A stretch of 31,615 nt of DNA, from assembly GCF_000485595.1 (NCBI RefSeq), contig NW_014577857.1, forward strand, positions 39,962 to 71,576. The letters are read 5' to 3'. The notes beneath the pieces are model-generated. The model did not search any database and was not told where the DNA came from. It worked only from the letters and a program-made list of their open reading frames with translations. A program made the translations under genes and the position numbers. Below, piece after piece: positions 12,301 to 20,075 of the stretch (position 1 is the stretch's first letter; each line of letters begins with the position of its first letter). This DNA comes from Priapulus caudatus. Its lineage: Eukaryota > Priapulida > Priapulimorpha > Priapulimorphida > Priapulidae.

Positions 12301-15300
12301 GGGCCACTTGTATGATCCCTGCGGCATGCAATTTCCGAGTTTCAGTCTTTTACTCTTCCCGTTTGAGCGACAATTAAGCTATGGTTACGAGGAAACAGCA
12401 TTCTAATTTTCTGTGCGCGCTTGCAGCCGTTGTCGACGGCAACAGCGGCGACGGCTCCACAGACGAGCAGCGCGAGCGTTGTGATACAGCAGCCGACCGT
12501 GTCCGTGGCAACGATCAACCAAGGACAGATCGTCTCCGGTGGCACGGTCTATCAGATGGTGCAGACTCCGCAAGGAATTGTTGCTCAACCGATACAGGTA
12601 GTGTTGCGCTCCGTGACGACATGTTTCTATGTTGATTTGCTAGTATGGTCCTTTTTATGATGCTTGTCGTACTGAGGTGTAATTTTGTCGTAGCGAGGGG
12701 TAATCGTGCCGTGGCATAACTTTGTCGTGCTGTGGCATAATTTTGTCGTGCCGTGGCATAATTTTGTTGTACCATGGCATAATTTTGTTGTACTGTGGCA
12801 TAATCTTGCCGTACCGTGGCATAATCTTGCCGTACCGTGGCATAATCTTGCCGTACCATGGCATAATTTTGTCGTACCATGGCATAATCTTGCCGTGCCG
12901 GCACGTAATTGCTGTACTGTGCCACAAAGCAGCAACACGTTAGTTTAGCGTTAATCAATAATCAATGATCAATAACACCGAATCGTTGTCGCGATCTGCA
13001 GTCGGCACCGCGTAGTCACGATTTTACCGTGTGTTCTCGTAGATTCAGACGGCGCCGCAAGTTATACAGGGCAGTACGCCGATCTCGCAGATAGGAACGT
13101 CATCGAACGCCGCACAGACGCTGGACAACAACAGTAACGTTACTGCGCTCAGTGAGTGTCCATGCCTCAATGACGGGTTCGCAATGAAGGAGTTAAAAGT
13201 GATTAACCTTGTCATTTTTTCAGTGGTTTTGGTTTTTTTTTAAATTTCGTGAAGTCAATGATTTAATGGTATTGTTGTTGAGACTTGTTAAAAAAAAGTT
13301 TCCAACATGAGAAAGTCTGGGAGTCGAGGAAAATGCAGGTTATTTTTTGAGGTGTCATTGGTCTGGTGGACTAACTGAGAAATATACGTCTTTGACATAT
13401 TTTTTACTAGTAAATTGAGACTGAATTACTTGCTTCACTATCATAAACTGACATATATTCATAATCATATATGTAGTTATTTTCAAGCATATTCATTTTT
13501 TGCTGAAGTCAGAATTGAGAGTGGATCACATTAAAAATTGAAAATATTCTGTGCTTTCTCGTTAGTTAAGTTGATGATACTTACTAGTTAAATTGATGAT
13601 ACTTACTAGTTAAGTTGATGATACTTACTAGTTAAGTTGATGATACTTACTAGTTAAGTTGATGATACTTACTAGTTAAGTTGATGATACTTACTAGTTA
13701 AGTTGATGATACTTACTAGTTAAGTTGGNNNNNNNNNNCACACACACACAACCTATGTGTTTGGAACTATATCTACTGTACCTACCACTATGTTGCTGAA
13801 CTATACTACTGTATCGCTACGCACTATGTGCTGCAATATACTACTGTACCTACCACTATGTGTTGGAACTATACCTACTGTAGCCTACCACTATGTCTGG
13901 ATACTATACATACTGTAGCCTACCACTGATGTGCTGGAACTATACTACTCGTACCTAACCACTATGTGTGCACTATACTACTGTATCGTACCACCTATGT
14001 GCTCGGAACATTTACTACTGCACCTACCACTATGTGTTGGAACTATACTACTGTACCTACCACTATGTGTTGGAACTATACTACTGTACCTACCACTATG
14101 TGTTGGAACTATACTACTGCACCTACCACTATGTGTTGGAACTATACTACTGTACCTACCACTATGTGTTTGGAACATACTACTGCACTACCACTATGTG
14201 CTTGGAACTATACTACTGTACCTACCACTATGTGTTGGAACTATACTACTGTACCTACCACTATGTGTTGGAACTATACTACTGTACCTACCACTATGTG
14301 TTGGAACTATACTGACTGGCAGCCTACCACTATGCTGTTGGAAACTATACTACTGTACCCACCACTTATTGTGTTGAACTATAGCTACTGTACTACCACT
14401 ATGTGTTGGAACTATACTACTGTACCTACCACTATGTGTTGGAACTATACTACTGTAGCCTATGCACTATGTTTTGGACTATAAATTTCTACTGTCCTAC
14501 CAACTATGTGTTGTGACTAGTACTAGCTGTACCTACCAACTATGTGTTGGAACTATACTATGTACTACCACTATGTGTTGGAACTATACTCTGCACCTAC
14601 CACTATGTGTTTAGGAACTATAGCTACTGGCAACCTACCACTATGGTGTTGGAACTTATAGCTTAACTGTACCTACCACGTATGTGTTGGAACTATACTA
14701 CCTGACCTACATATGTGTGGAACTATACTACTGCACCTAATACCACTATGTGTTGGAACTAATACTATAGTACCTACCACTCATGTGTTGGAAACGTATA
14801 CTACTGCACCTACCACTATGTGTTGGAACTCTAGCACTGCACCTACCACTATGTGTTGGAACTATACTACTGTACCTACCACTATGTGTTGGAACTATAC
14901 TACTGCACCTACCACTATGTGTTGGAACTATACTACTGTACTACCACTATGGTGTTGGAACTATACTCACTGTACGGCTACACTAACTGTGTTGGAACTA
15001 TACTACTGAGCCTAACCACTATGTGTTGCGAACTAATACTACTTGTACCTCCCACTATGTGTTGGAACTATACTTACTGCACCCTACTCACTATGTTTGG
15101 ATACTATACTACTTACCTACCACTATGTGTTGGAACTATACTACTGCACCTACCACTATGTGTTGGAACTATACTACTACTTGCACCTACCACTAGTGTG
15201 TTGGAACTATACTACTGGTACTACCATATGTGTTGGGAACTGATACTACTGGCACCGCTAACCACTGATGTGTTGGAACTATACTACCTGCACCTCCACT

Positions 15301-17519
15301 ATGGTGTTGAAGCATATGACTACTGCACCTACCACTATGCTTTGGAACTATACTAACTGTACCGTACCACTATGTGTTGGGAACTATACTACTGTACCTA
15401 CCACTATGTGTTGGAACAGCCAGGAGCGCATGATGTTGGTGGCATGCTTCGGTAGCACCCCTCGCTTGGTTCGTCCCTTCTTACCGCTGTCATCATCATC
15501 ATCACTCACACTGCCACCTGTCATCGCAAAGTTTCTCTTAATCACCAACTTAACTAGTAAGTATCATCAACTTAACTAGTAAGTATGCAGCCAACTAGAC
15601 TATAAGTATCAATTCAACTTAACACTAGTACAGTATCTCAACCAAAACTTTACTAGTAAGTAATCTATCACTTAAACTACGTAAGTATCATCAACTTAAC
15701 TAGTAAGTATCATCAACATTAACTAAGTAAGTAATCATCAACTTAACTAGTTTTAAGTATCATCAACTAACTAGTAAGTATCAGCCAACTTAACTAGTAA
15801 TCGGTATCATGCAACTTAACTAGTAAGTATCACGTCAACTTAACTAGTATAATCCAATCAACTTAACTAAGTAAATGTATCATCAAACTTAACTAGTAAG
15901 TATCATCAACTTTAACTAGTAAGTACATCAACTTTAACTAGTAAGTTATCATCAAACTTACTAGTAAGTATCACCAACTTTAAACTAGTAAGTATCACCA
16001 ACTTAACTAGTAAGTATCATCAAACTTAACTAAGTAAGTTATCAATCAACTTAAGCTAGAAGTAATCACCAACTTCACTAGTAAGTATCATCAACTTAAC
16101 TAGTAAGGTATCATCACTTAAACTAGTAAGTATCATCAATCTTAACTATTAAGTATCATCACTTAAACTAGTAAGTATCATCACTTAACTGAGTAGTATC
16201 ATCACTTAACTAGTAAGTATGCACTCAACTTACTAGTAAGTTGTCCTCCAACTTAACTAGTAAGTATGCATCAACTTAAACTAGTAAGTTCAATGCAATT
16301 AAACTAGTAAGTATCATCAACTTAACTTAGTAAGATATCAATCAACTTAACTAGTAAGTATCACCACTTAACTGTAAGGTATCATCACTTAAGCTAGTAA
16401 AAGTATCATCACTTAACTAAGTAAGTATCACCAAACTTAAGCTATAAAGTATCGAGCCAACTTAACTAGTAATATGGAGGGAGTGAGATAGTCAGGTGTG
16501 TTGGGTGGTTAGAGGGAATCGACTAATAAGTGTTGCGGTTTTCATTAGCGTATTAGCTGGGTTAGAGTGGGTAACCTGTTACAGCGTGCATGTCTAGTTA
16601 GCTCACACTAGGGTTCCTGTATACAGAGAGTTGCGCCATGACGAGTCGGGAAAAATCGGTCACGTGATCGCTGGACGGCATGTTGTTTCCAAATTGATCC
16701 ACACCGCTGCCGCTTAAGTACAGCGCTGTATGGATATGCTGTACAATGGTCCGTAGTAATTAATTAGACTAATCGTGCTTCAATAAACTCAAAATTTACA
16801 GAGATTATAGCTAAGACATACATGTGTCTATGTGTATCTAGATTTCTAGAACTGCAAAACACATGTTACAGCTGCGAGCGAGTGGAGAGTGGAACGCATT
16901 TATCTTGTGAATTACAGTTGTCATTATTCTTCCAAAATGACTAGCTGCTGTGTTTACACTAAGAAAGTGTACAATTAAGCTATCAATATCATATGGCGCG
17001 AACGATTTGAGTTACTTTTCTAGAAATCTAGATACATATAAACACATGTGTTATCTATAATCTTTGGGATTCTTGAGATTATTGAAGCGCGAGTGGTTTA
17101 ATTAATTAGCAAGTATCTACGCGCGTTATCGCACAGGTTAATATACGCACGGCTATGGGCGGTAAGAAAGTGTACAATTAAACTATCATATGGCGCGAAC
17201 GATTTGAGTTACATTTCTAATATATATTATATAGTATAACGTTACGTTTCCCCCCACAGTGGTGACGGTGGACGGGCAGCTGCTACAGACAGCGACCACG
17301 CTAGCGAGTCTGCAGGCAGGGCAGCTCATCAGAACCACCTACAGCATCATCAACTGCCCCGCGACGAACGACCAGCCACCGACGACAACGACCGACGGAG
17401 GCAGCGGTCTCAGCATGTCCGACAGCGGCAACGACAACGGCGTTGCCGACGACGACGACGACATGGACGCAGACGACGATGACGATGATGATCTTCTGGC
17501 GGGAGATTCGGACGATTAG
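1741..17519 (+). CDS. PKNOX: PKNOX/PREP TALE homeobox transcription factor, split gene (gene-level entry)
   Basis: Exons, all with AG/GT borders and compatible phases except where noted: 1741-1806 (tentative), 1854-1978, 2865-3039, optional 3678-3725, 5505-5618, 10215-10328, 10546-10622, 11787-11900, 12209-12269, 12427-12597, 13043-13151, 17260-17519. The product resembles vertebrate PKNOX1/2. It has the first Meis/PKNOX half ([15 protein letters not shown]), the second half ([20 protein letters not shown]), the TALE homeodomain with the PYP loop (HPYPTEDEK) and recognition helix (VNNWFINARRR), then LDASNPEP and an acidic C-terminus. Known role: a nuclear DNA-binding partner of PBX proteins; the two N-terminal halves bind PBX and the homeodomain binds TGACAG-like sites. 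The exon for the homeodomain N-terminal arm and helix 1, and probably one after KTKMQ, are not visible between 5619 and 10545, so this model is incomplete. The family assignment is very secure; the start exon is not. Confidence 0.93.
1854..1978 (+). CDS. PKNOX: PKNOX exon, N-terminal region ending in KKAVYR
   Basis: The acceptor is TTCATCCAG before 1854 and the donor is GTATGT at 1979. Length is 125 nt, phase 0 in and phase 2 out. The 41 codons are rich in Gln, Val and Thr ([15 protein letters not shown]) and end LEEQKKAVY, with the Arg codon completed across the intron. This parallels the conserved ..DKQAIYR/ DKRAVYR run just before HPLFPLL in vertebrate PKNOX proteins, which fixes frame and family. 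Confidence 0.88.
2536..2864. repeat. 32-bp minisatellite ending at the exon 2 acceptor
   Basis: About ten diverged copies of a 32-bp unit (ACCTCGTTTCCGCGGTGACC followed by GTCGTTGCGCGC). The last copy runs directly into the splice acceptor GTCGTTGCAG and the first exon bases, GCACCCGCTGTTTCCG. The unit carries a matching GCACCTCGTTTCCG in the same place. The apparent ORFs across it on both strands are repeat artefacts. Confidence 0.92.
2865..3039 (+). CDS. PKNOX: PKNOX exon 2: first half of the Meis/PKNOX N-terminal domain
   Basis: Acceptor CGTTGCAG, donor GTAGGT; 175 nt, phase 2 in and phase 0 out. It reads [18 protein letters not shown], an acidic/Thr linker, then [20 protein letters not shown] and [10 protein letters not shown]. 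This is the HR1 helix block of PREP proteins and is closest to the vertebrate PKNOX2 pattern (FV..QEQ..KPFFS.DPELDNL). HR1 together with HR2 in the next exon forms the PBX-binding surface. This is one of the most secure exons in the window. Confidence 0.96.
3678..3725 (+). CDS. PKNOX: Candidate 48-nt cassette exon, a diverged duplicate of the exon 2 end
   Basis: The acceptor is CGCAAGCAG before 3678 and the donor GTAAGC follows 3725. The 16 codons read [16 protein letters not shown], with no stop and phase 0 at both ends. They align with the end of exon 2 ([19 protein letters not shown]): QE, F-S, DPE and the terminal Leu-donor are all kept, as is the preceding AAG CAG. A pyrimidine-rich stretch lies at 3540-3660. 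Inclusion would add 16 residues between the two PBX-binding halves without shifting the frame. No transcript evidence is available here. Confidence 0.55.
3726..4338. other. Intron sequence, nothing recognised
   Basis: GC-richer intron sequence after the cassette exon. I see no exon with family similarity, no repeat family and no RNA gene. Confidence 0.6.
4339..4413. repeat. GT/GC microsatellite
   Basis: Alternating GT with interspersed GCGT and GCGC. It creates spurious long ORFs on both strands. Confidence 0.95.
4414..4947. other. Intron sequence, nothing recognised
   Basis: No exon similarity, no repeat structure apart from a short run of G at 4557-4569, and no RNA gene were seen. Confidence 0.6.
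4956..5392. mobile_element. Non-autonomous hAT-like element with 8-bp target duplication
   Basis: The terminal inverted repeats are TAGGGCTGTAACGAT on the left and ATCGTTACAGCCCTA on the right. Flanking 8-mers are GAATCTAG (4948-4955) and GAATCTAC (5393-5400), a target-site duplication with one change. The interior includes a 35-bp direct repeat near 4979-5045 (CTCTCGATTCGATCCGGTTC). It encodes no transposase. Length about 437 bp. It lies 112 bp upstream of PKNOX exon 3. The class follows from the 8-bp duplication and the TIR type. Confidence 0.88.
5505..5618 (+). CDS. PKNOX: PKNOX exon 3: second half of the Meis/PKNOX N-terminal domain
   Basis: Acceptor TTTGCCGTTGCAG, donor GTACGG; 114 nt, phase 0 to phase 0. 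It encodes [20 protein letters not shown], then [18 protein letters not shown], almost identical to vertebrate PKNOX1/2 across HR2. The opening Met is internal to the protein, not a start. The next expected family segment, the SPYSP-like linker, was not found immediately downstream. Confidence 0.97.
5619..5869. other. Intron sequence with a CGTCCGTCCG tandem
   Basis: A CGTC/CGAG short tandem tract lies at about 5738-5783, inside sequence of a dispersed-repeat type. No exon was recognised. Confidence 0.6.
5870..7475. repeat. Copy 2 of the 1.6-kb direct duplication (putative promoter block)
   Basis: It matches 58-1660 from the GA tract to CTGCTATG. It includes TGACGTCA at 7082-7089 and 7297-7304, a GCCATTTTTG motif and a perfect donor (AAG then GTAGGT) at 7379. 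Differences from copy 1 are mostly single-base indels, in both directions. Its place inside the PKNOX gene, between exon 3 and the Gln-rich exon, is unexpected for a promoter. Confidence 0.9.
7476..8329. other. AT-rich intron, nothing recognised
   Basis: AT-rich sequence with short A/T homopolymers and no exon resembling the missing homeodomain helix 1. No TIR or tandem structure stands out. Its right part may be the 3' untranslated end of the LINE fragment next to it. Confidence 0.55.
8330..8960 (-). pseudogene. Degraded non-LTR retrotransposon, reverse transcriptase C-terminal fragment
   Basis: On the minus strand, from 8960 down, the broken reading frames give [20 protein letters not shown], then [20 protein letters not shown], then [15 protein letters not shown]. 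An intact 80-codon stretch (8572-8330) contains [20 protein letters not shown] and [18 protein letters not shown]. This is the typical C-terminal end of CR1/Jockey-group LINE polymerases (HFDYA..W, LQ..QN...R, WN.LP). At least two frameshifts or stops separate the blocks, so it is a dead copy. It lies antisense in a PKNOX intron. The exact clade is not determined. Confidence 0.85.
8961..9724. other. AT-rich intron, nothing recognised
   Basis: AT-rich intron sequence with no recognised exon, RNA gene or repeat boundary. It may include more of the adjacent LINE. Confidence 0.55.
9730..10030. mobile_element. Non-autonomous DNA element with G/C-run interior
   Basis: The left end is CAGGGCCATATTCAG. 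The right end, reverse-complemented, is CAGTGGCGTATCCAG, imperfect 15-bp inverted repeats with four mismatches. AATAG flanks both sides (9725-9729 and 10031-10035). The interior has long G runs and GGGGGCATGCTCCCCCCGG, a look common to widespread MITE-like elements in invertebrates. No coding capacity. The superfamily is not assigned. Confidence 0.65.
10215..10328 (+). CDS. PKNOX: PKNOX exon: Gln/Thr-rich linker before the homeodomain
   Basis: The donor GTAAGT at 10329 is clear. The frame gives [20 protein letters not shown], then a Gln-rich run ending AQLTQVD. This resembles the SPQGIVVPASALQQG region of vertebrate PKNOX. The acceptor is uncertain. GATGCAG before 10215 gives phase 0 and 114 nt. 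GTGAG before 10186 would need a phase 1 upstream exon. An in-frame TGA at 10182 sets the left limit. Confidence 0.72.
10546..10622 (+). CDS. PKNOX: PKNOX exon: TALE homeodomain loop, helix 2 and start of helix 3
   Basis: Acceptor CCGTTCTTTCAG, donor GTGAGT; 77 nt, phase 0 in and phase 2 out. It encodes [20 protein letters not shown], then LQVNN and the first two bases of the Trp codon. The P-Y-P three-residue loop extension is the hallmark of TALE homeodomains. The preceding exon should end SWLFQH(L/I) in phase 0 but is not present in the 217 bp between this exon and the previous one. Confidence 0.97.
10623..11288. other. Intron sequence, nothing recognised
   Basis: No exon, tandem repeat or RNA gene was seen in this part of the intron. 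Confidence 0.6.
11302..11754 (-). mobile_element. 5'-truncated RTE-like LINE with 13-bp target-site duplication
   Basis: The minus strand encodes [19 protein letters not shown], then [20 protein letters not shown] and a W-rich end, stopping at 11451. This is the well-known C-terminus of RTE-type reverse transcriptases (IKRRRWRWIGH, WNPQG.R.RGRP). ATTGTGACTGTGT occurs on both sides (11289-11301 and 11755-11767), an exact 13-bp target-site duplication. The 3' end on the minus strand finishes in a TGAC-type tetranucleotide tail (11303-11320). About 150 bp of 3' UTR precede it. The copy is 5'-truncated and stops 32 bp short of the next PKNOX exon. Confidence 0.9.
11787..11900 (+). CDS. PKNOX: PKNOX exon: end of homeodomain recognition helix and basic linker
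   Basis: The acceptor TTTTTACAG completes the Trp codon. The exon then reads [20 protein letters not shown], a Lys-rich [12 protein letters not shown] run and PAVQ, with AG carried to the next exon; donor GTGCAT; 114 nt. WFIN has Ile at homeodomain position 50 and Asn at 51, as in TALE proteins. LDASNP.P matches vertebrate PKNOX2. The Lys-rich run may act as a nuclear localisation signal (inference). Confidence 0.97.
12209..12269 (+). CDS. PKNOX: PKNOX exon: short segment after the homeodomain
   Basis: With the acceptor ATCTTTAG before 12209 the phase matches the previous AG and the frame reads [21 protein letters not shown], then donor GTAGGT; 61 nt. Vertebrate proteins have QRFWP(D/N)S here, so F-W is absent in this model. 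In the same frame just upstream, TTT AGG (F-R) precedes CCA GAC, which suggests the original TTT TGG. The other nearby acceptor (TTTACAG before 12180) leads to an early stop in the required phase. The acceptor choice is uncertain. Confidence 0.62.
12427..12597 (+). CDS. PKNOX: PKNOX exon: Gln/Thr/Val-rich C-terminal region
   Basis: Acceptor GCGCTTGCAG, donor GTAGTG; 171 nt, phase 0 to 0. It encodes an Ala/Thr/Ser start, then [51 protein letters not shown] resembles the glutamine-rich module that vertebrate PKNOX carries before the homeodomain. Here it lies after the homeodomain, next to a similar but shorter module in the exon at 10215. Such composition is typical of transcription activation regions. 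Confidence 0.88.
12655..12930. repeat. 21-bp minisatellite
   Basis: About twelve copies of a 21-bp unit such as CCGTGGCATAATCTTGCCGTA, with T/C variants. Because 21 is a multiple of three, several frames on both strands stay open. These are not genes. It starts within 60 bp of the preceding PKNOX donor. Confidence 0.95.
13043..13151 (+). CDS. PKNOX: PKNOX exon: Gln/Thr/Ser-rich C-terminal region
   Basis: Acceptor TTCTCGTAG, donor GTGAGT; 109 nt, phase 0 in and phase 1 out. It reads [20 protein letters not shown], then [16 protein letters not shown]. Composition and phase continue directly from the previous exon. The first base of the next codon (A) pairs with TG at the last exon to give Met. 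Confidence 0.86.
13565..13728 (+). repeat. 22-bp satellite, clean, left of the gap
   Basis: Seven and a half near-perfect copies of GTTAAGTTGATGATACTTAC plus TA. The array stops at the N gap. The same unit in reverse orientation forms the array at 15542-16472. Confidence 0.96.
13729..13738. other. Assembly gap (10 N)
   Basis: Ten N bases. The satellite is error-free on the left and indel-rich on the right, so the join is a scaffold gap of unknown true size. Confidence 0.99.
13739..15417 (+). repeat. 33-bp satellite array
   Basis: About 50 copies of a 33-bp unit beginning CTACCACTATGTGTTGGAAC and continuing TATACTACTGTAC, with T/C alternation near the end. It is preceded by a short CA tract. 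Many copies carry single-base insertions or deletions. Since 33 is eleven codons, frames stay open across runs of intact copies. The resulting Tyr/Thr/Cys-rich ORFs are artefacts. Confidence 0.96.
15418..15541. other. Unique spacer between two satellite arrays
   Basis: About 120 bp of non-repetitive sequence including a short TCA run (15491-15504). No exon was recognised. Confidence 0.7.
15542..16472 (-). repeat. 22-bp satellite, inverted and indel-rich
   Basis: About 42 copies of CTTAACTAGTAAGTATCATC plus AA, the reverse complement of the unit at 13565-13728. Nearly every unit differs by a one-base indel, with few substitutions, the signature of uncorrected long-read sequence. Confidence 0.95.
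16618..16745 (-). repeat. Inverted partner of the dispersed repeat at 1676-1800
   Basis: Reverse complement similarity to the sequence around the tentative PKNOX start ATG, including CCGCTGCCGCTTAAGTACAG and GAGAGTTGCGCC. It lies in the last PKNOX intron. Confidence 0.8.
16752..17120. mobile_element. Foldback (MITE-like) element in the last PKNOX intron
   Basis: The left arm (about 16752-16850: TAATTAATTAGAC, GCTTCAATAA, GATTATAG, ACATGTGT, ATCTAGATTTCTAGAA) is the reverse complement of the right arm (about 17010-17120) with moderate divergence. The segment AAGAAAGTGTACAATTAA with CATATGGCGCGAACGATTTG occurs at about 16960 and again, directly, at about 17164. No coding capacity. Confidence 0.78.
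17260..17519 (+). CDS. PKNOX: PKNOX last exon: acidic C-terminus and stop
   Basis: The acceptor is TTTCCCCCCACAG before 17260. TG joins the preceding A to give Met, then [20 protein letters not shown]. It ends in an Asp tract ([20 protein letters not shown]) with stop TAG at 17517-17519. Vertebrate PKNOX2 also ends in a long acidic run, so this is the expected terminus. The exon is GC-rich relative to its intron. Confidence 0.92.
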
Positions 17520-17970
17520 ACCGGCGCCGTCGCCGCGGACACGTGAGTTTTCGCGCGGGGCCGCGAGCAGTCTTACAGAGGTTCGTGGGGGAGGGGGGCA
17601 GTCTGGAGCGTGATCACGCTTTGGAATCGACGCGCAGACAGCTGGCTCCCCTCTCCTCAGTTGCCGTGTCGTCGGGGGGCGTGATACTACTGGGGCGTGG
17701 AATCGAGTTGCTAATTGCATTGCGTCTCCTTTGGGAGGCATCCACGGATTGTGCGATGGAGGAGGAGGCATCCACGGCTTGTGCGATGGAGGAGGATGCA
17801 TCCACGGCTTGTGCGATGGAGGAGGAGGAGGAGGAGGGAGGAGAGAAGCGAGGTGGGGGAGAGCCGATATCGGATTCTCGATTGCTCGATGCGATCTCCC
17901 CTTCGCGCCGCCGTCGGCGATTCCCTAACGCGTTTGCAGTTTGTAAGCTTTCGTAGCAGCCGTGTCTGTG
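17520..17970 (+). other. Start of the PKNOX 3' UTR with a 30-bp tandem repeat
   Basis: GC-rich sequence after the stop. Three 30-bp copies of GGAGGCATCCACGGCTTGTG plus CGATGGAGGA lie at about 17735-17827. The open frames here come from the 10-codon period. No polyadenylation signal is seen in this part. Confidence 0.65.
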
Positions 17971-19070
17971 TAACACGCGCCCTGTGTGCTGCCGCCGTCG
18001 CCGCTCATTGTAGCATACATACGCAGGTTCTCCCTCCAGGCATTTCAGATGGCATGTCAGGGGTCCCCGATTGCTAGTTAAGGGTCGATTACGCGTGTTG
18101 TAAGCGGCCCTAATACACAGGTAAACTGATCGGTACCGGAAGGTACTTATCTACCTGTGAAAACAGGGCACGACCGTGTTGGGATTGTCAAAGTCAAACA
18201 CAGCTGGAAATTAAGACGCGACATGGTTAGGGCGCGTCAGTAGATTTGTGGATGTTGAAAATTGGCTTCATCTTTGAAGGAACGTCCTTGAAACCCGACA
18301 GGCCTTGAAGGTCCAGGGAGAACCCTGCATATATAAATGTATGGCTGGAGAAGGAATTGACATTCCTGCTCTTTCCGACATACTGTCTGTGAATACCTTT
18401 ACTATGTGAGTTTGAAAAATCCAGCAAGAAAGATCGAGAGAGAGAGAGAGATCGTGTGTATAACGTCTCTGGAATATGCCAAATGTGTGCTGTGGTAATT
18501 TTTATGGTAGCTAAGTGTTTGTGTAGAGGTGTTGGTGGTTGTTGCTGCTTCTGCTCAGTCCGCACACACATGCGACACATGCAGTGCGGGGCGATCGTAC
18601 TTACTGCTTCGTCTGAAGGCTCAGTGGAGCGACATCTTGCTCTACGAATATTTTAACCAGCCGTGTTGGAAAGTGTATTTGCATAGTATCCATTAATACC
18701 AGTTTCCGGTACACTCCACACAGCGCCTTTTTTTCCACAGTGAAAGAATGATTTGTTCTTTCTGATAATAGAAATTAGATTCCGCAGTAGATGTTATGTA
18801 ATATCCCATTATAATATTTCAACACGTCTGTGATAGATTTGTTAACTCTTATGTCAGTGATGGATAGCAACAAACAATTGCATTGAATGACGTTTCTGCC
18901 TATGTTTAAAAAAGTGAATTTTTTTTCACAAGCACTCACTCACTAGTGAACAAACAAGAATAATGTCACGTGACTTTACTTGGTGTTTCCTACATTGCAG
19001 AAGTCACAAATCACTTGACCAGCGTTGTCTTTGTACTCCTATCCCTAAAGCTTCAACTATTATATATTGA
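17971..19070. other. 3' flank of PKNOX, nothing recognised
   Basis: No exon, RNA gene or classified repeat was seen. A short GA tract lies at 18436-18449. Confidence 0.5.
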
Positions 19071-19077
19071 GAAGGAC

Positions 19078-19207
19078 CCAGAGAGGGAGGGAGAGAGAGA
19101 GAGAACGAAAGAAAGAGAGAGGGGGGAGGAGAAAGAAAGATAGAAGGAAAGAAGGAGAGATGTGGGGAGAAAGAGAGGGTGAGAAAGAAAGCGCGCGCGT
19201 GCGAGAG

Positions 19208-19244
<37 letters not shown>

Positions 19245-19254
19245 GAGAGAGAGC
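19078..19254. repeat. GA-rich low-complexity tract
   Basis: Purine-rich GAGA/GAAA sequence with a CGCGCGCGTGCG interruption near 19191. Open frames on both strands are artefacts. Confidence 0.95.
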
Positions 19255-19589
19255 CATACATGATTAGGGTCTGATTAAGGAGTCAGCAGTTTTTCTATAA
19301 CGTTGTGCTGGTGAGCAGTGTACGTCATGAGCGAGGTTCACATCGCACTTTTTCAAACTTTCAACAAATTTTAAGCTTTTGCGAATCATATTTGATATGG
19401 ATTAGCTAAATGCAAATCGGTAATTTTTATGCAATAAGTGGCACAACTTGTGGCATAACATGGAACGAATTGTTTTTTACTGAGCCTGAAATTATAGGAA
19501 TCGGCACGCTTTGGATGTTTATACATTTTGAGAATCATGTTTTGCAATACTTGCTAATAAATTTCACCTTTTGATTAGCAAAGTTTTAA

Positions 19590-20071
19590 AGCGCGCACAA
19601 TGCGCATCCAACGCTAATTTCTCCAGAGCATAGAGCTAGCAATACTATGTCATGGCATAATGCACACTACCCTTATACAGAAATAACTCTAGTTCCTGCC
19701 CATTTGACTGCGCGTTCCCAACTAAGAAAGAGGTGCGAATCAGGTAAATCAGGCCGCCCAACGCTAAATTTTTCAAACAACATAACATCGAAGTGGGAAC
19801 GTGACAGTCACAATGTTTATTATTTTGCTGCTCCCGTAACCCGCGTAAGCCGCGCACGACTCCGCTGCAAGCGGTTGCGCCTGGAAGATTGGTAAAAACT
19901 GTCAACACAACAATCGGAAGTATTTCAAAATACGCTTTTATAAACAACGCGGCAGTGAAATGGGAAGGAACTAGAGTTATTGGCGATAAGGTAGTAGATC
20001 ATGCATGAACACAAGTAATTTGCTAAGTCCTAGTATCTGAAGAAATAGCGTTGGATCGCGCATTGTGCGCT
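19590..20071. mobile_element. TTAA-flanked foldback element (piggyBac-type target site)
   Basis: TTAA occurs on both sides (19586-19589 and 20072-20075). The left end is AGCGCGCACAATGCGC followed by ATCCAACGCTA. The right end, reverse-complemented, is AGCGCACAATGCGCGATCC followed by AACGCTA. A second matching block, AATAACTCTAGTTCCT, lies at about 19681 on the left and inverted at about 19970 on the right. The arms are therefore about 130 bp around a 215-bp loop. No transposase is encoded. TTAA duplication is typical of piggyBac elements; the class is inferred. Confidence 0.8.
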
Positions 20072-20075
20072 TTAA

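Noticed and set aside
12515-12958. Repeat proteins on both strands (YGKIMP / PWHNLAV patterns)
   Set aside because: Product of the 21-bp minisatellite; all frames repeat and no family similarity exists.
13966-15356. Long Tyr/Thr/Cys-rich open frames
   Set aside because: They arise from a 33-bp satellite whose period is 11 codons; several frames are open at once and break wherever an indel occurs.
13565-16472. CRISPR-like array of short repeats
   Set aside because: Units are contiguous with no unique spacers and lie in a eukaryotic intron.
17543-17956. 137-codon plus-strand open frame after the PKNOX stop
   Set aside because: Depends on a 30-bp tandem repeat, has no similarity and lies in the 3' UTR.
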